Positions 33,401 to 44,918 of a stretch of DNA of 64,000 nt are shown one piece after another. The stretch's first letter is position 1. Each line of letters opens with the position of its first letter. Source of the DNA: Adenophora triphylla var. japonica (Eukaryota; Streptophyta; Magnoliopsida; Asterales; Campanulaceae). The notes under the pieces were generated by a model. That model was not told the DNA's origin. It did not search any database and saw nothing but the letters and a program-made list of their open reading frames with translations. The stretch is taken from contig JAFEMH010007533.1 of assembly GCA_022495995.1 (NCBI GenBank), positions 22,252 to 86,251 on the forward strand, written 5' to 3'. Made by a program: the position numbers and the translations under genes.

Positions 33401-34166
33401 TGTAAATCAGATTATTGCACCACAGATTAAATTAACAATTTAATCAACAGTAGGGAATTTATTGATCAAGTCAAGAACGTACCAATTAAGCCAATAGCAA
33501 AACCGAAAGCAATGGAACAGGATCAGGAAAACAAAACAGAAACAAGTAAACAATTGATTAGAAAACTTATCGTGATTTGATCGAGTCGCCTTAGGAAGAC
33601 TGTCCTAAGAGAAAATATTGCCCCCAATTGGTGCAACTCAGGTACAGGCAAATTTCTCCGAGAATAAAACGATCACGGATTACGTACCACAAAGCAAAGA
33701 CACTGTGTAGGTAATCACCGGCGGTCCTATCTCAGTCGCCTTGAATCTCACGAACTAATCTCTATGAACGGGAGTAATCAACCAATGAATTAAAGCAAGA
33801 GAATTGTGTTTCTCTTCAATATTCATGTACCAAAAATGGTTGTGAGGAAGAGAGTATTTATATATGTGGTAAAAATTAGGTTTTAGGCTTAATTAAACCT
33901 AAAAACCTGCTCCAATTCGGCCCAGGAATTTCACTGACCCGTCACCAGCGCGGCCGCCCTAGGGGCTTGCGCGACCGCGCTAGAGGCCAGTCGTTTTGGG
34001 TGGAGGTTCAGTAGACAAGCGCGGCCGCCCTCAGAGCTAAGCGCGGCCGCTCTCCCTTGCAGAAGCTCCGACGTGTTATTCCCCTTGCCAAATATCAGTT
34101 CAAGCCAAATGACCCCCAAGGTCATATGCTATGAACTTTCATACCACAAATACAAAAAATCCAACA
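33401..34166 (-). repeat. 5' LTR of copia element C
   Basis: Nearly identical to 28030-28796. The edge next to the internal region lacks a few bases (TGTAAATCAG instead of TGTTGGAAATCAG). TATATAAATA box on the minus strand at 33855-33864, CG-rich motif cluster at 33949-34052. Confidence 0.93.
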
Positions 34167-34193
34167 AAGGTTTCGTACCACAAGCATCTCATT

Positions 34194-35219
34194 CTAGCTT
34201 GGTGGACTTACATCGTAATTAGCAACCTCGTCCTTCTCTTCATCAACCACAAAACTGGGTTCTAACAAGTCAAGATCTTGCAAAGTGAGTGTGCGCTTTT
34301 GAGGGCACTCATTTGCAATGTGACCATAACCCTGACACTTATAACACCTCTTGAACTTAGGATCCATAAAAGCTTTACTGTTATCCTTTGGTTCCTCTTT
34401 CTTGACCTCCTTCGAAGAAGATGCAACATCAAATTTGAAATGGCTATTATATACTTTATTGTATTCACGTGCTGTAGTGGTCTTCTTGTTCTTCTCTTGC
34501 CTTTCGAATTTGATAACCAACTTGCAAACGTCATCAAAAGTTGAATACGAATGAACTTCAACCTTTTGCTGTAATTGGGGAGATAAACCTTTAATAAACC
34601 TTGCTATCTTCTTCTCTTCCCTTTCTTCAAGATCACAAACAATCATTAACTTCTCAAATTCACGAACATACTCACTCACACTAAGGTTTACTTGCTGCAA
34701 AGAAGTGAGTTTTAAGTATTGCTCCTGCTCAAAATCCCTTGGTAAGAACTACTTCTTGAGATGTTTCTTCAACTTCTCCCAAGTATGAATTCTGCTTTTA
34801 CTCTCACGTCTCCTCTGATTCTTCAAATTCTCGTACCACAAAGAAGCATGCTTTGTCAACTTAACGGTTGCCACTTTAAACTTCTTGTGTTCATCGAAAT
34901 CTTTGTACTAAAAAACACGCTCAATCTGCCTTAGCCAATCAAGAAACGTCTCGGGATCCAAATCACCTTGAAATTCTGGAGCATCTAACTTCAGCCCACG
35001 ATCATCATCATATGTAGCTCGACGCCTTGGTGGACTTCTTGAATCATCAGAATTAGAACCATGTCGACTTCTCCCTCTCGCTTCACGGAGATTAAGATCA
35101 ATCAACTAACGCATCATTACATCCATGCTCTCTACCGATGCAGTTAATGCCTCCAAACGACTCTACATTTCTGAATCATCACGAAAAATGTTGTTACCTG
35201 CCTCTACACCCACGGACTA
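34194..35219 (-). pseudogene. gag of element B with six in-frame TAG stops
   Basis: A single frame runs from near the primer site to the nucleocapsid knuckle without frameshift. It includes an RS-rich segment, LKLDAPEFQGDLDPETFLDW, a SVSEYVREFEKL capsid segment, and the CYKCQGYGHIANEC zinc knuckle near 34320-34360. It is interrupted only by TAG codons at 35217, 35163, 35106, 34908, 34749 and 34194 (lowest base of each, except the first, which spans 35217-35219). Confidence 0.88.
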
Positions 35220-35249
35220 AACAACGCTAAGAAGGTTGTTTATGACCTG

Positions 35250-35261
35250 GCTCTGATACCA
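35250..35261 (-). other. Primer binding site of element B
   Basis: Minus strand TGGTATCAGAGC lies three bases after the 5' LTR. It is the standard plant site complementary to initiator tRNA-Met. Confidence 0.9.
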
Positions 35262-35264
35262 ATT

Positions 35265-35927
35265 TGATACGTAAACTAGTGTATTTTCAGAATGGATATG
35301 GATTAACTCAAGAGCCTCGCAAGGAATAAGAGCTAAAACTAGATAATCCTAATCTCGCAAGACTAGGGCTGTCCTCGCAAGGGCAGAAAGGGGTTTAAAC
35401 CTCGCAAGGCTTAAGAACAATTCTCGCAAGAATTGGAGTAAGTTCGCAAACTCACAAAGGAAATTTTTATTCAATCACTCAATGCCTTACAAATGCATGT
35501 TGTAGGGTATTTATAGTAATCTTGGAACATCCTTCCAAGTTAGGATAAACTAAACATTAATTATTAATAGATAAGATAATAACTAGGTGATGAAAACAAA
35601 GTAAATTCGTCCAATCTGAACACTCAGATTCGAACAGCCACAACTCCTCAAGAACTTGTCCTCATACACGCCATAAGTAGTCATATGAAAGATCATGACT
35701 TTATTTGTATCCCTACACAAAAATAAACACGTTATGAGCTATCAAAATGTAGATATAACCCGAACAAAATTATTCCAGAAGCTGATCAAACATTCAGCCC
35801 ACTTATTTAAACCCAACTAATCATGTTAACAAAAATTGGACTTAAGTTGACCCCTAAAGTCTGGTCCACACTCTTGGAGCTCAACATTAGCTCCTTTGCA
35901 TTAGCTTCTATACTTGCTTCTGTATCA
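35265..35927 (-). repeat. 5' LTR of element B
   Basis: 663 bp with TATAAATA on the minus strand at about 35508-35516 and five perfect CTCGCAAG (plus strand) repeats plus one degenerate copy at 35314-35450, downstream of the TATA box. Confidence 0.92.
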
Positions 35928-35932
35928 TATAT

Positions 35933-37025
35933 GGTCACAAAAAGGGGAATCGATGTAGAACCCTAAAAAATTATGGCCATTATTGACTTGCCTCAGCTAA
36001 AGACTCAGAAAATAATTAAGGGTTCATGGGCCATTTGAAGTATATCACTCGATTCATTCATCAACAGACAATAATGAGCGAACCCATCTGTAAGTTACTA
36101 AATACGAATGCCTCAATGGAATGGACAGAAGAGTATTAAGGAGCATTTGTAAAAGTGAAGCAATACCTGACATGTCCACATGTGCTAGTTCCATCGCACA
36201 AAGACAAACCTCTATTGCTTTACTTGACGGTGAATGATGCCGCCTTTTTATTCTTGAGCAATCATAGCCCTAAAGCATCATCATTCATGGAAATTTCAAG
36301 GGGAGAACAATGAGGCCCTTAAAAATTTCAAAGCTAGCTACTCCAGCCATATGTGCGGTTATAGTTAGACCCCGAGACTGAGCAAGCATGGTACACACTT
36401 CTTGATGGAGGGGAAATATCTGCCTAACAACGACAAGAAAAGGCAGTTAGCTCTGTAGAAGTTGGCATCTCGATACATAATGGTATGGGATCATGTCCAG
36501 AAAAGGCACTATGAAGGAATCAATCTCAAATGTTCCAACAAAGAGGAAGTAGAAAAGATCACGGTGGAAATACACGAGGGGGAATGTAGACCTCACATGA
36601 ATGGTGCAATGCTAGCCAACAAAATTATCAGATTTGGTTACTTAAGACCACACTAGAAAGGGTCTGTATAGAGAAGGTCAAAAAGTGCATAAAATATCAA
36701 GTACACGCGAATCTTCAACATGCTCTTCCATTTAAATTATACAACATGACTACTCCTCGGCCATTTTCTACATGGCGGGTCGACATCATCGTAAAAATCC
36801 ATCCGATAGGTTCCAATATTCAATATTTTTTTTCGGCCGCCATTGATTACTTCACGAAATGGATTGAATTTGCACCTTACAAAACACTCAATTCCAAGAA
36901 GGTGGCAGAATTTTTGAAGAACAACATCCTGTGCAGATATGGGGTTTCTTTCGAAGTCATTTCAGATAATGGTTCTCATTTTGAGAAAGATATGGACGCT
37001 CTTCTGATAAAGCATAAGAATGGTG
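35933..37025 (+). pseudogene. RNase H and integrase remnant of element A
   Basis: Resumes element A after insertion B. The best-preserved part is the integrase core at 36800-37020 (AAIDYFTKWIEFAPYKT, FEVISDNGSHFEKD), preceded by degenerate zinc-region and RNase H sequence with many stops. Integrase sequence ends where a TGGATAAAAATCCCC LTR end begins. Confidence 0.75.
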
Positions 37026-38176
37026 ATGGATAAAAATCCCCTCTTGTAATATAATTATCCTAGCAAGTGTCCTACTTACCGTTGTAGGAACGTACAAATG
37101 CAAGGGTCGAACCACAAAGACTCGTTAGCAAACAAGTATATTTATGATGTGTAAAAGTAACCAAAGGGGGTTTTTGTTTTTATTTATTAATTACTACTGA
37201 GCAAGATTTAATACTAAAATTAAGTAGCACAATTAAAACTAAGAGATTTAAACAGATTAAGTGGAATATTCACGATTTAGATTTCATTAATATCATCACT
37301 TTATGATATATTTTGTATAAAAGAATCACTCTAACTCGTTCAATGGTTCGTTCACTTGATTAAGGTTTGGTACGTTTGGTGTTCGGTTTGCAACCCTAAT
37401 ACTTCTTTCCCAATTATATTTTCCGTGACGTTAATATAATGATCTAGAAATTCATTAAGTTTCAAGGAATTCTCATGAACAAGAACGAGTTAGGGTTTGG
37501 AAGAATTAGAACAATAATAGCATAAATATCTGATATTAATTACATCCAATCCATGAAAAATAAGTTTAGCTACTCATATTCATGTTTGTCATCACATAAA
37601 TTGAATAGAGAAACATAAAAACCTGAAAATCTGTAGATTGAATAACAAAGAATCCTTCAAAACCTTGCTCTAAAACTGAAAATAGAAAATAATACATAAC
37701 CTAAACTAATAAAAGTGTTTTGTATATATACTAGGACTCTAAAAGGAAAGACAAATCCTAAAACCTCTCCAATACTTGCCCAATCCAGAGGAGGAGCGCG
37801 CTGAAACCGCTTAGGGTGTGATCACCCCCTCCAAGGGCGCGATCACTCGGTGGCTACTGTGAAAAGGGCGCGATCGCTCTGTCAAGGGGGAGCGGTCGCT
37901 CCAAACCTCAGTAAAAAGGGCGCGTTCGCACGTATATGAAGGCAATTTCTCCCTTCCTCTATTTGCTTATGTTTTTTACTTTTCTTCCTTGTCTTTAACT
38001 GTTCGCTCCACTTTGACCCTTATTTCCTCCCAAATCAGCCCAAAGTCATATTTTCCTATTTATTTCCCTGCATTACACAAACAATAGAAAACCATATCAA
38101 AATACTAAATAACCCAAGGATTAAGCATAGAACAAGTTCGGAAGTACCTGATTTAGATGTGTAAAAACACATCCAT
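37026..38176 (-). repeat. LTR of a further retrotransposon, minus orientation
   Basis: Termini TGGATAAAAATCC (plus, 37026) and ACACATCCA (38176) form TGGAT/ATCCA ends. A TATATATAC box lies at about 37722-37731, with GGGCGCGATC-type motifs upstream on the minus strand at 37794-37940. Adjacent at 38177-38200 is a plus-strand CCTCCAAACTTACC, that is a purine tract on the minus strand, so this is a 3' LTR. No partner LTR was found. Confidence 0.6.
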
Positions 38177-39173
38177 TAAATACCTCCAAACTTACCTTTT
38201 GCTCGTACTCGAGTTAAACAAAAAGAACTAAACAATAGATAAAACTACTCTAACTAATAAAAAACAAACAAAAAGCAAAATATTTTTGGTATGTTCTCAA
38301 TATATACTAGTTTGTCGTCCAAACAAGACTCAGATCCTCACATAGTATGCTTAACATGTGCCAATAAGAATATGCAATTACAATCACATTAATGCATCAA
38401 AGATAACTAGCAGTTCAAATTACAGGACACTCATATGCATGGTTACGCACTTGTCAACCCGATTACTCAATATTGAATAGAAAATATGGCTACAAGTTAA
38501 GTTCACGACAATTCGTGGGGCCAGGGTCACTGTTACAAATGAAGAAAAGGACATACAAACACAAGAATATGGAACTAGAAAGTCTTCTATTGCATGTTAA
38601 TCCTCCATGAAATTAAGCTCTCCGCTCACCCTTGTTTCCCCCAATGCGTCAACCCCTAAACTAGAACTTTTTCATATCTTATACATATGGGGTTGATGGC
38701 ATTCCCTCACTCATTATAGATCACTTTTCAATCATACTTCACTGGTATGGGAGAGCAAGTTTCTTTTTTTGCACATAATTGAACTATTTTTGGTTTTTGC
38801 CCCCTTTATAACAATACATTCCCAATTCCCAATTTTTGACCTTTCGCACTCATTCCTCTGATTTCCCTTTGTAACCCCTTACCCTTTCCTTCTTTTTCTA
38901 ACTCCTCATTTTTGCAAAGGTGGGATAAGTCTAGTCTAAGTGTCAAGGGTTAGGGAGTAGGTATCAATCTGTTAGGCCCAATTGGTTGGATAACAGGCTA
39001 GAAGGGGGGGGTGAATAGCCTGATTAAATTTCTTTTCTAAAACCTTTATAAAATATCCAAGTAACTTATCACAAGCTAAACTGATAGTAACCAGTTACGC
39101 AGTAGATAAAATATTACTGGTTTACTCACACAAAAGTGATCGGTTAAGAAAGGAGGTTTCAAATGAAAATAAG
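38177..39173. other. Noncoding retrotransposon-derived sequence
   Basis: The first part is probably the 3' untranslated interior of the minus-strand element whose LTR ends at 38176. From about 38967, TGTTAGGCCCAATTGGTTGG followed by a G8 run and GTGAATAGCC looks like the start of a different LTR, but no partner was seen. Confidence 0.4.
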
Positions 39174-40225
39174 TTAAAATATCATGCAAGTTATATTCCA
39201 ATGAAAAAGACAAATAAGCAGTATTAAATAACTGCTACGTCCTCTACCAATTTGGTCAAAGCTTGGATTTGTGAAAAGGGGCAATATTTGCGAATTACTT
39301 CTTGAGTTTGTCCATGTTGACCGGCTTTGGTAGTTGATCTTCGTCCTAAGTCCACCAGCTGAAGGGCTCCCCCAGAGAATATCTTCTTTATGATGTAGGG
39401 TCCTATCTATCTTGGTCCCCACTTGCCTAGAGGGTTAAAAGGTCCAGGGCGATATTCGCGGAGAACTAGGTCGCCTACTCTTATATTCCTTGTTTTGACC
39501 TTTTTATTGAAAGCTCTTTCCATTCTTCTTTGGTGGGCTTGAGTGTGTTCTCAGTCTCCTTTCGTCTAGCAGGGCTAGCTCTTCGTATCTGTTTTCCAAC
39601 CAGTCGACTTCGTTTACTTGATTTTCTAGGAGAACCCTAAGTGAAGGTATCTCTAGCTCTATAGGTAGCGGCTTCTATTCCATATGCGAGGGCGTATGGA
39701 GTTTCACCGGTGGCTGTTCGGACAGAGGTGCTGTATCCCCAAAGTGCGAAGGGTAGTTTGTCGGGCCAATCCTTTCCAATGGCTGCCATTTTCCTGATGA
39801 TGGTTTCGATCATTTTATTTGCGGCTTCAACTGCTCCATTTGTTTGAGGCCTGTAGGGGGAGGACTTGTGCCTTACGATTTTATATTCTGCTAAGAGACG
39901 GTCGGTTTCTTTCTCAAAGTGGGAACCATTATCAGATATCATCTCTTGCGGCACCCCATATCGGCAAATGATGTTGCGTTTGATAAACTCTGCTACCTTT
40001 CTGGCATTTATGACTTTTTAGTAGGCGGCCTCGATCCATTTAGTGAAATAGTCGATGGCTACTAGAACGAAACTGTGCCCGTTGGTTCCCGGGGTGTGAC
40101 CTTTCCAATCACTTCTATGCCCCATATAGAGAAGGGCCAAGGGGATGTCATAGGGTACAGTAAGAAAGGCGGTGCATGCTGAAGGTTAGCGTGTATCTGA
40201 CACTTATGACATTTCTTGACCATGT
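39174..40225 (-). pseudogene. gypsy integrase fragment
   Basis: The frame at 39637-39954 carries ISDNGSHFEKETDRLL, SSPYRPQTNGAVEAANK and KLPFALWGYSTSVR, an integrase core of the Tat/Athila type. Upstream (40225 to 39960) the zinc region and first core part are decayed; downstream, C-terminal sequence (GGALQLVDLG) near 39360 follows after stops. It ends near 39174 with no LTR identified. Confidence 0.75.
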
Positions 40226-40596
40226 TGGTGCAGTCTACTTGTGTGTGTGTGTGTTTGTTGATAGATGGTTTAGAGAGAGAAAATGTGAAAATAATTGAAG
40301 GATCAAACGAGGTTGCGTTATGTATAGTACAAGGGAGGGTTTTTGCAAGGAAATCAAATCAACGTTGATTTGGTGTTTTGGTAGGAATCACAGGAAGGTT
40401 ATTGTGAGTGATTATGGAGTAGTGAGACAAATTTGGGGTTTGGGTCATTACAGGTTGTACAACTGCATCTAACTTCCTCCAATTGATCCATTATTGTTGA
40501 GACTTGAGCTTAATATATTAATAGGCCCTATAATAGAAGATATACTCCTTGCTTTCCATTTCAAAATGCACTTCATTTTAGGCATTTCACTTATTA

Positions 40597-43250
40597 TACT
40601 TTCTCCGTTCCAAAATAAATATTGTAGTTGACTTGTCAACATTTTTTAGAAATGCTTTACTATACAGACATTAGTTGTATAATGGTAAGATTGCAAAAAT
40701 AGAGGAAATAAAAGAATAAAAACAAATGTGAACATAACAAAAAACAACTGTGAACTTAACAAATATGTAAAATAATTTTATAAAATTACAAAAATAGCGA
40801 CAATAAAAGACTAAAAACACTTGTGAGTTTAACTAAACACAATTGTGAACTTAACAAATATGTCAAATAATCTCATAAAATTGCAAAAATAGAGGCAATA
40901 AAAGACTAAAACACAATTGTGAGTTTAACTAAAATCAACTGTGAACTTAAAAAATATGTCAAATAATCTCATAAAATTACAAAAATAGAGGCCAAAAAGA
41001 CTAAAAACAATTGCGAGTTTAACTAAAAACAACTGTGAACTTAACAAATATGTAAAATAATATCATAAAATTTAAAAATAGAGGCCATAAAAAACTAAAA
41101 ACAACGATGAACTTAACTAAAAACAATTGTGAACTTAAAAAATATGTCAAATTATCTCATATTAATGCAATAATAGAGGCCATAAATGACTAAAAACAAC
41201 TGTAAACTTAACTAAAAATAACTATAAATTAAGCAAATGGTAGCCATTTTCATGCAAAAATTTTGAATTTAGCTAAAATAACTGTGAACTTCAGTTAGTT
41301 GTTTTTGGAACAACTGTGAAAAATAACTGTAAACTTTTAAAAAACAAATGTGAATTTGAAACAACAGTGAATTAAGCAAATGATAGCCATTTTCATACAA
41401 AAATATTGAGTTAAGTACCAAGATCGTTAGTGACCTAGTGACCTTTTACATATTCGTCACTGAATATTTCTCTTTACGATTTCGTCCTTAACCTAAGTAA
41501 TTAATTTACCATATCGTCCTTTCGTCTTATTTCCGTTAAAATCGGCGATAAATATGTCTATTTGGCATGATGATGTCAAAAAATGATGAGTTGGCACAAA
41601 ATTTGCTAACAAATTAAATAAATCAATGATGTGGCACTAATATTCGATGACTAAGCCATTTATGTGAAAAAATCATTCAATAAAGGGTCAAAGTGTGATT
41701 TTTCATTTTTTCTTTTTTTTTTCAAATTTTAATTAACTTGTCTAAAAAAAATTCTTCAAACAAAAACTTCCTAATTTTTTTCTTAAATAATTACAAATTA
41801 ATTATTTAAAAAATCAAATATGAAACAATGGACAATTACCCATTAACTTATTTATTATTTTATTTTAACAATTATAAATTAATTTTCTAAAAATCATCCT
41901 TTTTTTCTTTCTAATTTTTAAATCTTTTTCACCATGCCATACAACCTCTGACCACTACACCACCACCATCCACCATGCCATCACCACCATTACCGCTCCA
42001 TCACCACCATCCACCATCTTCAAATAACCTACACTCAAATTCAAAATCAAACCCACAACCAACCTTAAAACCAACAAACTTACATTTCATTCAAAATTAG
42101 ATACTTGAACAATCATAGTCCAACAAACACATCCACCACGCCATCACCACCAAAAATCTGAGATCTGGATTCCATGGTGGACGAAATCCATAATCAAGCT
42201 TAAAAATTTAAACAAAATACCTTTAAAAATCTCAAATTTGGGTTCTATTATCTACCAAAAATCGTATTTGAAAGGAGAGATGGAGACATAATAGGGGTGA
42301 TGAACAGTGATGAGGGGGTGGGGACTAATAGTGAGGCGAGGGGAGGGGGATCACTTGTGCGTGGAGCAGTGTGGGAGGAGGTGATGATGTGGTAATGTGT
42401 GACGACGATGGTAGACGGTGGTGGGTTGGATGAGGCGGAGAAGAAAGTGAAGAAAAGGAGGGAGTATTTTAGTTTTTTTGACTGGAGTTAGGTCTATGAA
42501 TGGTAATCTGAGAGGGAGGGGTGGTGTGGGGAGAGGCAGCGACGACCATGTGAGCGAGGTTGAGATGAAGAAGTAATGAATGAAGAAGAAGGTAGAAGAA
42601 GAAGATGTGATGATTTTTTTTAGGAATTTATTAAATTAATTTAGGTTAGGGAAACTAGGAATGAGGTTTTCTTAGAGGGAGGGTTAATTTGCAAACAAAA
42701 ATTTTATTATTAAGCCCCTCTATAATTGTGAGAAATATTTTTAGGTTATTTACTTTAATAGTGTACAATTTTACCCATTTTAGTTTCCAAATCAGCAAAT
42801 TTTTATCAATTCTAGTGCCAACTCATCATTTTTATGACATCAACATGCCACATATGCATATTTAACGTCGATTTAAATGAAATGAGACGGAAGAACGACA
42901 TAGTAAAATAAGTATTTAGGTTAAGGATGAAAGCGTAAAAAGAAATAGTTTAGTGACGAATAGGTAAAAATTTCAATAGGTCAGTGAAGAAATTGGTAAT
43001 TAACTTCAAAAGTTTTGAAGTTAGCTAAAACAACTGTGAATTTTTTTTATTTGTTTTTGGTACAACTGTGGAAAATAATTGTGAACTTATCAAAAACGAC
43101 TGTAAAATTGAAACAAATGTGAATTTCTCAAATTTGGTATTTACTATACGAAATCAATGGTAGCTTTTTTTTTTTTTTGACTAATAGATTTTAAGATATT
43201 TCATTTTAAAATTATGAGGGAAAAAAAAGAAACAAACATAGAGAAAGTAT
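40597..43250. mobile_element. Stowaway-related element with ~110-bp internal tandem repeats
   Basis: Starts TACTTTCTCCGTTCCAAAAT, then CTTGTCAAC and a segment shared with 1262-1420. From about 40690 to 41350 a unit of about 110 bp (GTGAACTTAACAAATATGTC, CATAAAATTGCAAAAATAGA) is repeated roughly six times with decay. The right end may be GAGAAAGTATAG near 43243. A MULE sits inside at 41408-43007. Confidence 0.5.
41408..43007. mobile_element. MULE-type element with ~190-bp terminal inverted repeats
   Basis: The left arm (GAGTTAAGTACCAAGATCG, then CGTCCTTAACCTAAGTA, then CGTCTTATTTCCGTTAAAAT) is matched in reverse complement by the right arm ending at 43007. The flanking 9-mers AAAAATATT (41399-41407) and AAAAGTTTT (43008-43016) agree at seven of nine positions. 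The interior has CACCATCCACCATGCC repeats and purine-rich sequence, and no transposase. Confidence 0.8.
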
Positions 43251-43415
43251 AGAGGGGATGGGGAATGAATCACATGCGTCCACATCATTTAAACAGTGAC
43301 ATGTGTGTAACTTAGCTAAATCTAGAAAGGGCATTCATTTTCATCTATAATGAGAGAACTCATCTATAATGAGAGAACGGTGATTACGAAATTCCTTATG
43401 TTGTCGTTTTTGTTA

Positions 43416-44072
43416 TAGTTTTTTTTTTTTTTTGGCAAAAGGAGACGGTACTCCCTATATTTTATTAATAACGAAAAATAAAATTACAAACATGGTGGGG
43501 AACATGACAACCTTAACCACCAGAAAAAACCTAGGGGGAGTTCTTACACAACCTGTAAGATCCTCAACAAAAGGGGGGGGGGAAATCTAAAAACAAAAGA
43601 AAATACATCAAAAAAAATTAAAAAAACCTACTGCCTAATATTATGGTACGAAATCCGATCAAAGTAGAGAAGACTCTGGCACGGCTTGGGGCAAGACTCC
43701 AAAGAACGAAACTCAAAATTCGCTTGCTCAGAAGCCGAGATATTAGCAAGAAAATCTGCCACTTTATTACCTTCCCTGTAAACATGAGTTACCTTTATAG
43801 ACTCCTCCTCCATGGATCTGAAAATGGCTTGAACGAAGTACCAAATCTCCCAAGGAATATTGTATTTTCGAAGTAAAATAAGTGACAAAACTTCAAAATC
43901 TACCTCGAGCCAAAGCGAATTATAACCCATTAACTTAGCTTGAGTAATCCCATCAAGAGCAGCCCTAGCTTCAGCAACCATGTTAGTAGCATTACCATAA
44001 AATCGACAAAAAGCAAAAATAAAAGACCCATCATGCTTACGCAAAATACCACCACCCGAAGCAATGCCCGAA
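43416..44072 (-). mobile_element. 5'-truncated L1 LINE, RNase H part
   Basis: Poly(A) tail at the low-coordinate end and target duplication TTGTCGTTTTTGTTA (43401-43415) / TTGTCATTTTTGTTA (44073-44087), 14 of 15 identical. The open frame decodes a plant LINE RNase H domain ([52 protein letters not shown]). Close relative of the copy at 55466. Confidence 0.93.
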
Positions 44073-44520
44073 TTGTCATTTTTGTTAGACCACTCACATC
44101 GGTGACTCTCCTTGTGAGAGTCACCCAAAAAAAAAAAAGAAGAAAAAGCATGGAAAGTCATGGTAAAATGGCAACCCGGGCAACTGGCCAACCTGAAGTT
44201 GGGTCAGGTTGTTTGGCTTGGTTTGACACGTGTCACCCAATAATTGGGTGACATGTATTTATATAAATATATATTTAAAATTAATATATTTTATATTATT
44301 ATATAAAATAAAAAATATATCAAAATTCATATTTTTTTTATAATTGTATGGATAATTATTTTTAATAATTGTACGGATAATTTTAGAAATATTATTACTA
44401 ATACATTATTTTAAAAAATAAAATGATAAGTATTTTAGGTAAGTTGAAATAGAGAAAAATAAATATTTTATTAAAAGGTTGGGTTGGGTTGAGTTGGGTC
44501 ACTGATGGGAGTATAAATTA

Positions 44521-44812
44521 TACTCCCTCCGTCCCACCAACATTGATACCAAATTTCTGGGCACGGGGATTAAGGAAAAGTAAGTGAGAGAAAAAGTGAA
44601 AGAAAATGTTGTGAGTATGAAGAATTAAATAGGAGAGAGATTGAGTGGGAGGAATAGTTAGGAGAGAGAATGTTGTGAGTGTAAAAGTGAAATAGGAGAG
44701 AGAATGAGTGGGATAAATAGTGAAGATTTCTTTGCTATTTTGGGCAGTATCAGTTTTGGTGGGACGAACCAAAAAGGAAATAAGTATCAGTTTTGGTGGG
44801 ACGGAGGAAGTA
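44521..44812. mobile_element. Stowaway MITE
   Basis: TACTCCCTCCGTCCCACCAA at the left, TTGGTGGGACGGAGGAAGTA at the right, bounded by TA. The interior is GA-rich with repeated GGAGAGAGAATG. Confidence 0.88.
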
Positions 44813-44918
44813 TAAGGTTAGGAGTGTGTATATGAAAGTGAGAGAAATTAATATTTTATTTGAGGTTAGGTTGGATTGGGATCACTGATGATGATGATGA
44901 TAGTCCTGTAGTAGTGAG

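Larger units (their letters stand above)
28030..34166 (-). mobile_element. Element C: Ty1/copia LTR retrotransposon inserted in element B
   Basis: LTRs 33401-34166 (5') and 28030-28796 (3') end in TGTTGG/CCAACA-type inverted termini, and the target duplication AAGGT lies at 28025-28029 and 34167-34171. Gag with a CCHC knuckle, integrase, RT and RNase H appear in copia order (integrase before RT). The LTRs are nearly identical by eye, so it is the youngest large insertion in the nest. Coding is broken by frameshifts. No standard initiator-Met primer site is visible after the 5' LTR. Confidence 0.93.
23850..35927 (-). mobile_element. Element B: Ty3/gypsy LTR retrotransposon inserted in element A
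   Basis: LTRs at 35265-35927 (5', 663 bp) and 23850-24400 (3', 551 bp) begin TGATA and end TATCA. The target duplication is TATAT at 23845-23849 and 35928-35932. The primer site at 35250-35261 fits initiator tRNA-Met, and a purine tract lies at 24401-24414. It is itself interrupted by copia element C and an L1 LINE; without them and their target duplications it is about 4.1 kb, shorter than typical elements because of internal deletions in pol. The order gag, protease, RT, integrase fits Ty3/gypsy. Confidence 0.92.
17100..37025 (+). mobile_element. Element A: decayed Ty3/gypsy (Tat-like) retrotransposon, host of nested insertions
   Basis: Order on the plus strand: LTR-like region with TATA at 17569, a TGGCGACTCTGC primer site at 18512, gag remnants at 19553-20955, protease at 21385-21834, reverse transcriptase at about 23040-23849, then beyond insertion B the continuation of RT/RNase H from 35933 and integrase at 36746-37032. 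The reading of RT resumes in register on both sides of B once one TATAT is removed. The element is riddled with stops and frameshifts, and no 3' LTR was found; its right end is cut by other LTR sequence at about 37026. The left boundary is approximate. Confidence 0.75.

Noticed and set aside
41930..42000. CACCATCCACCATGCC-rich stretch as coding sequence
   Set aside because: Low-complexity interior of a MULE, no sustained frame or domain.
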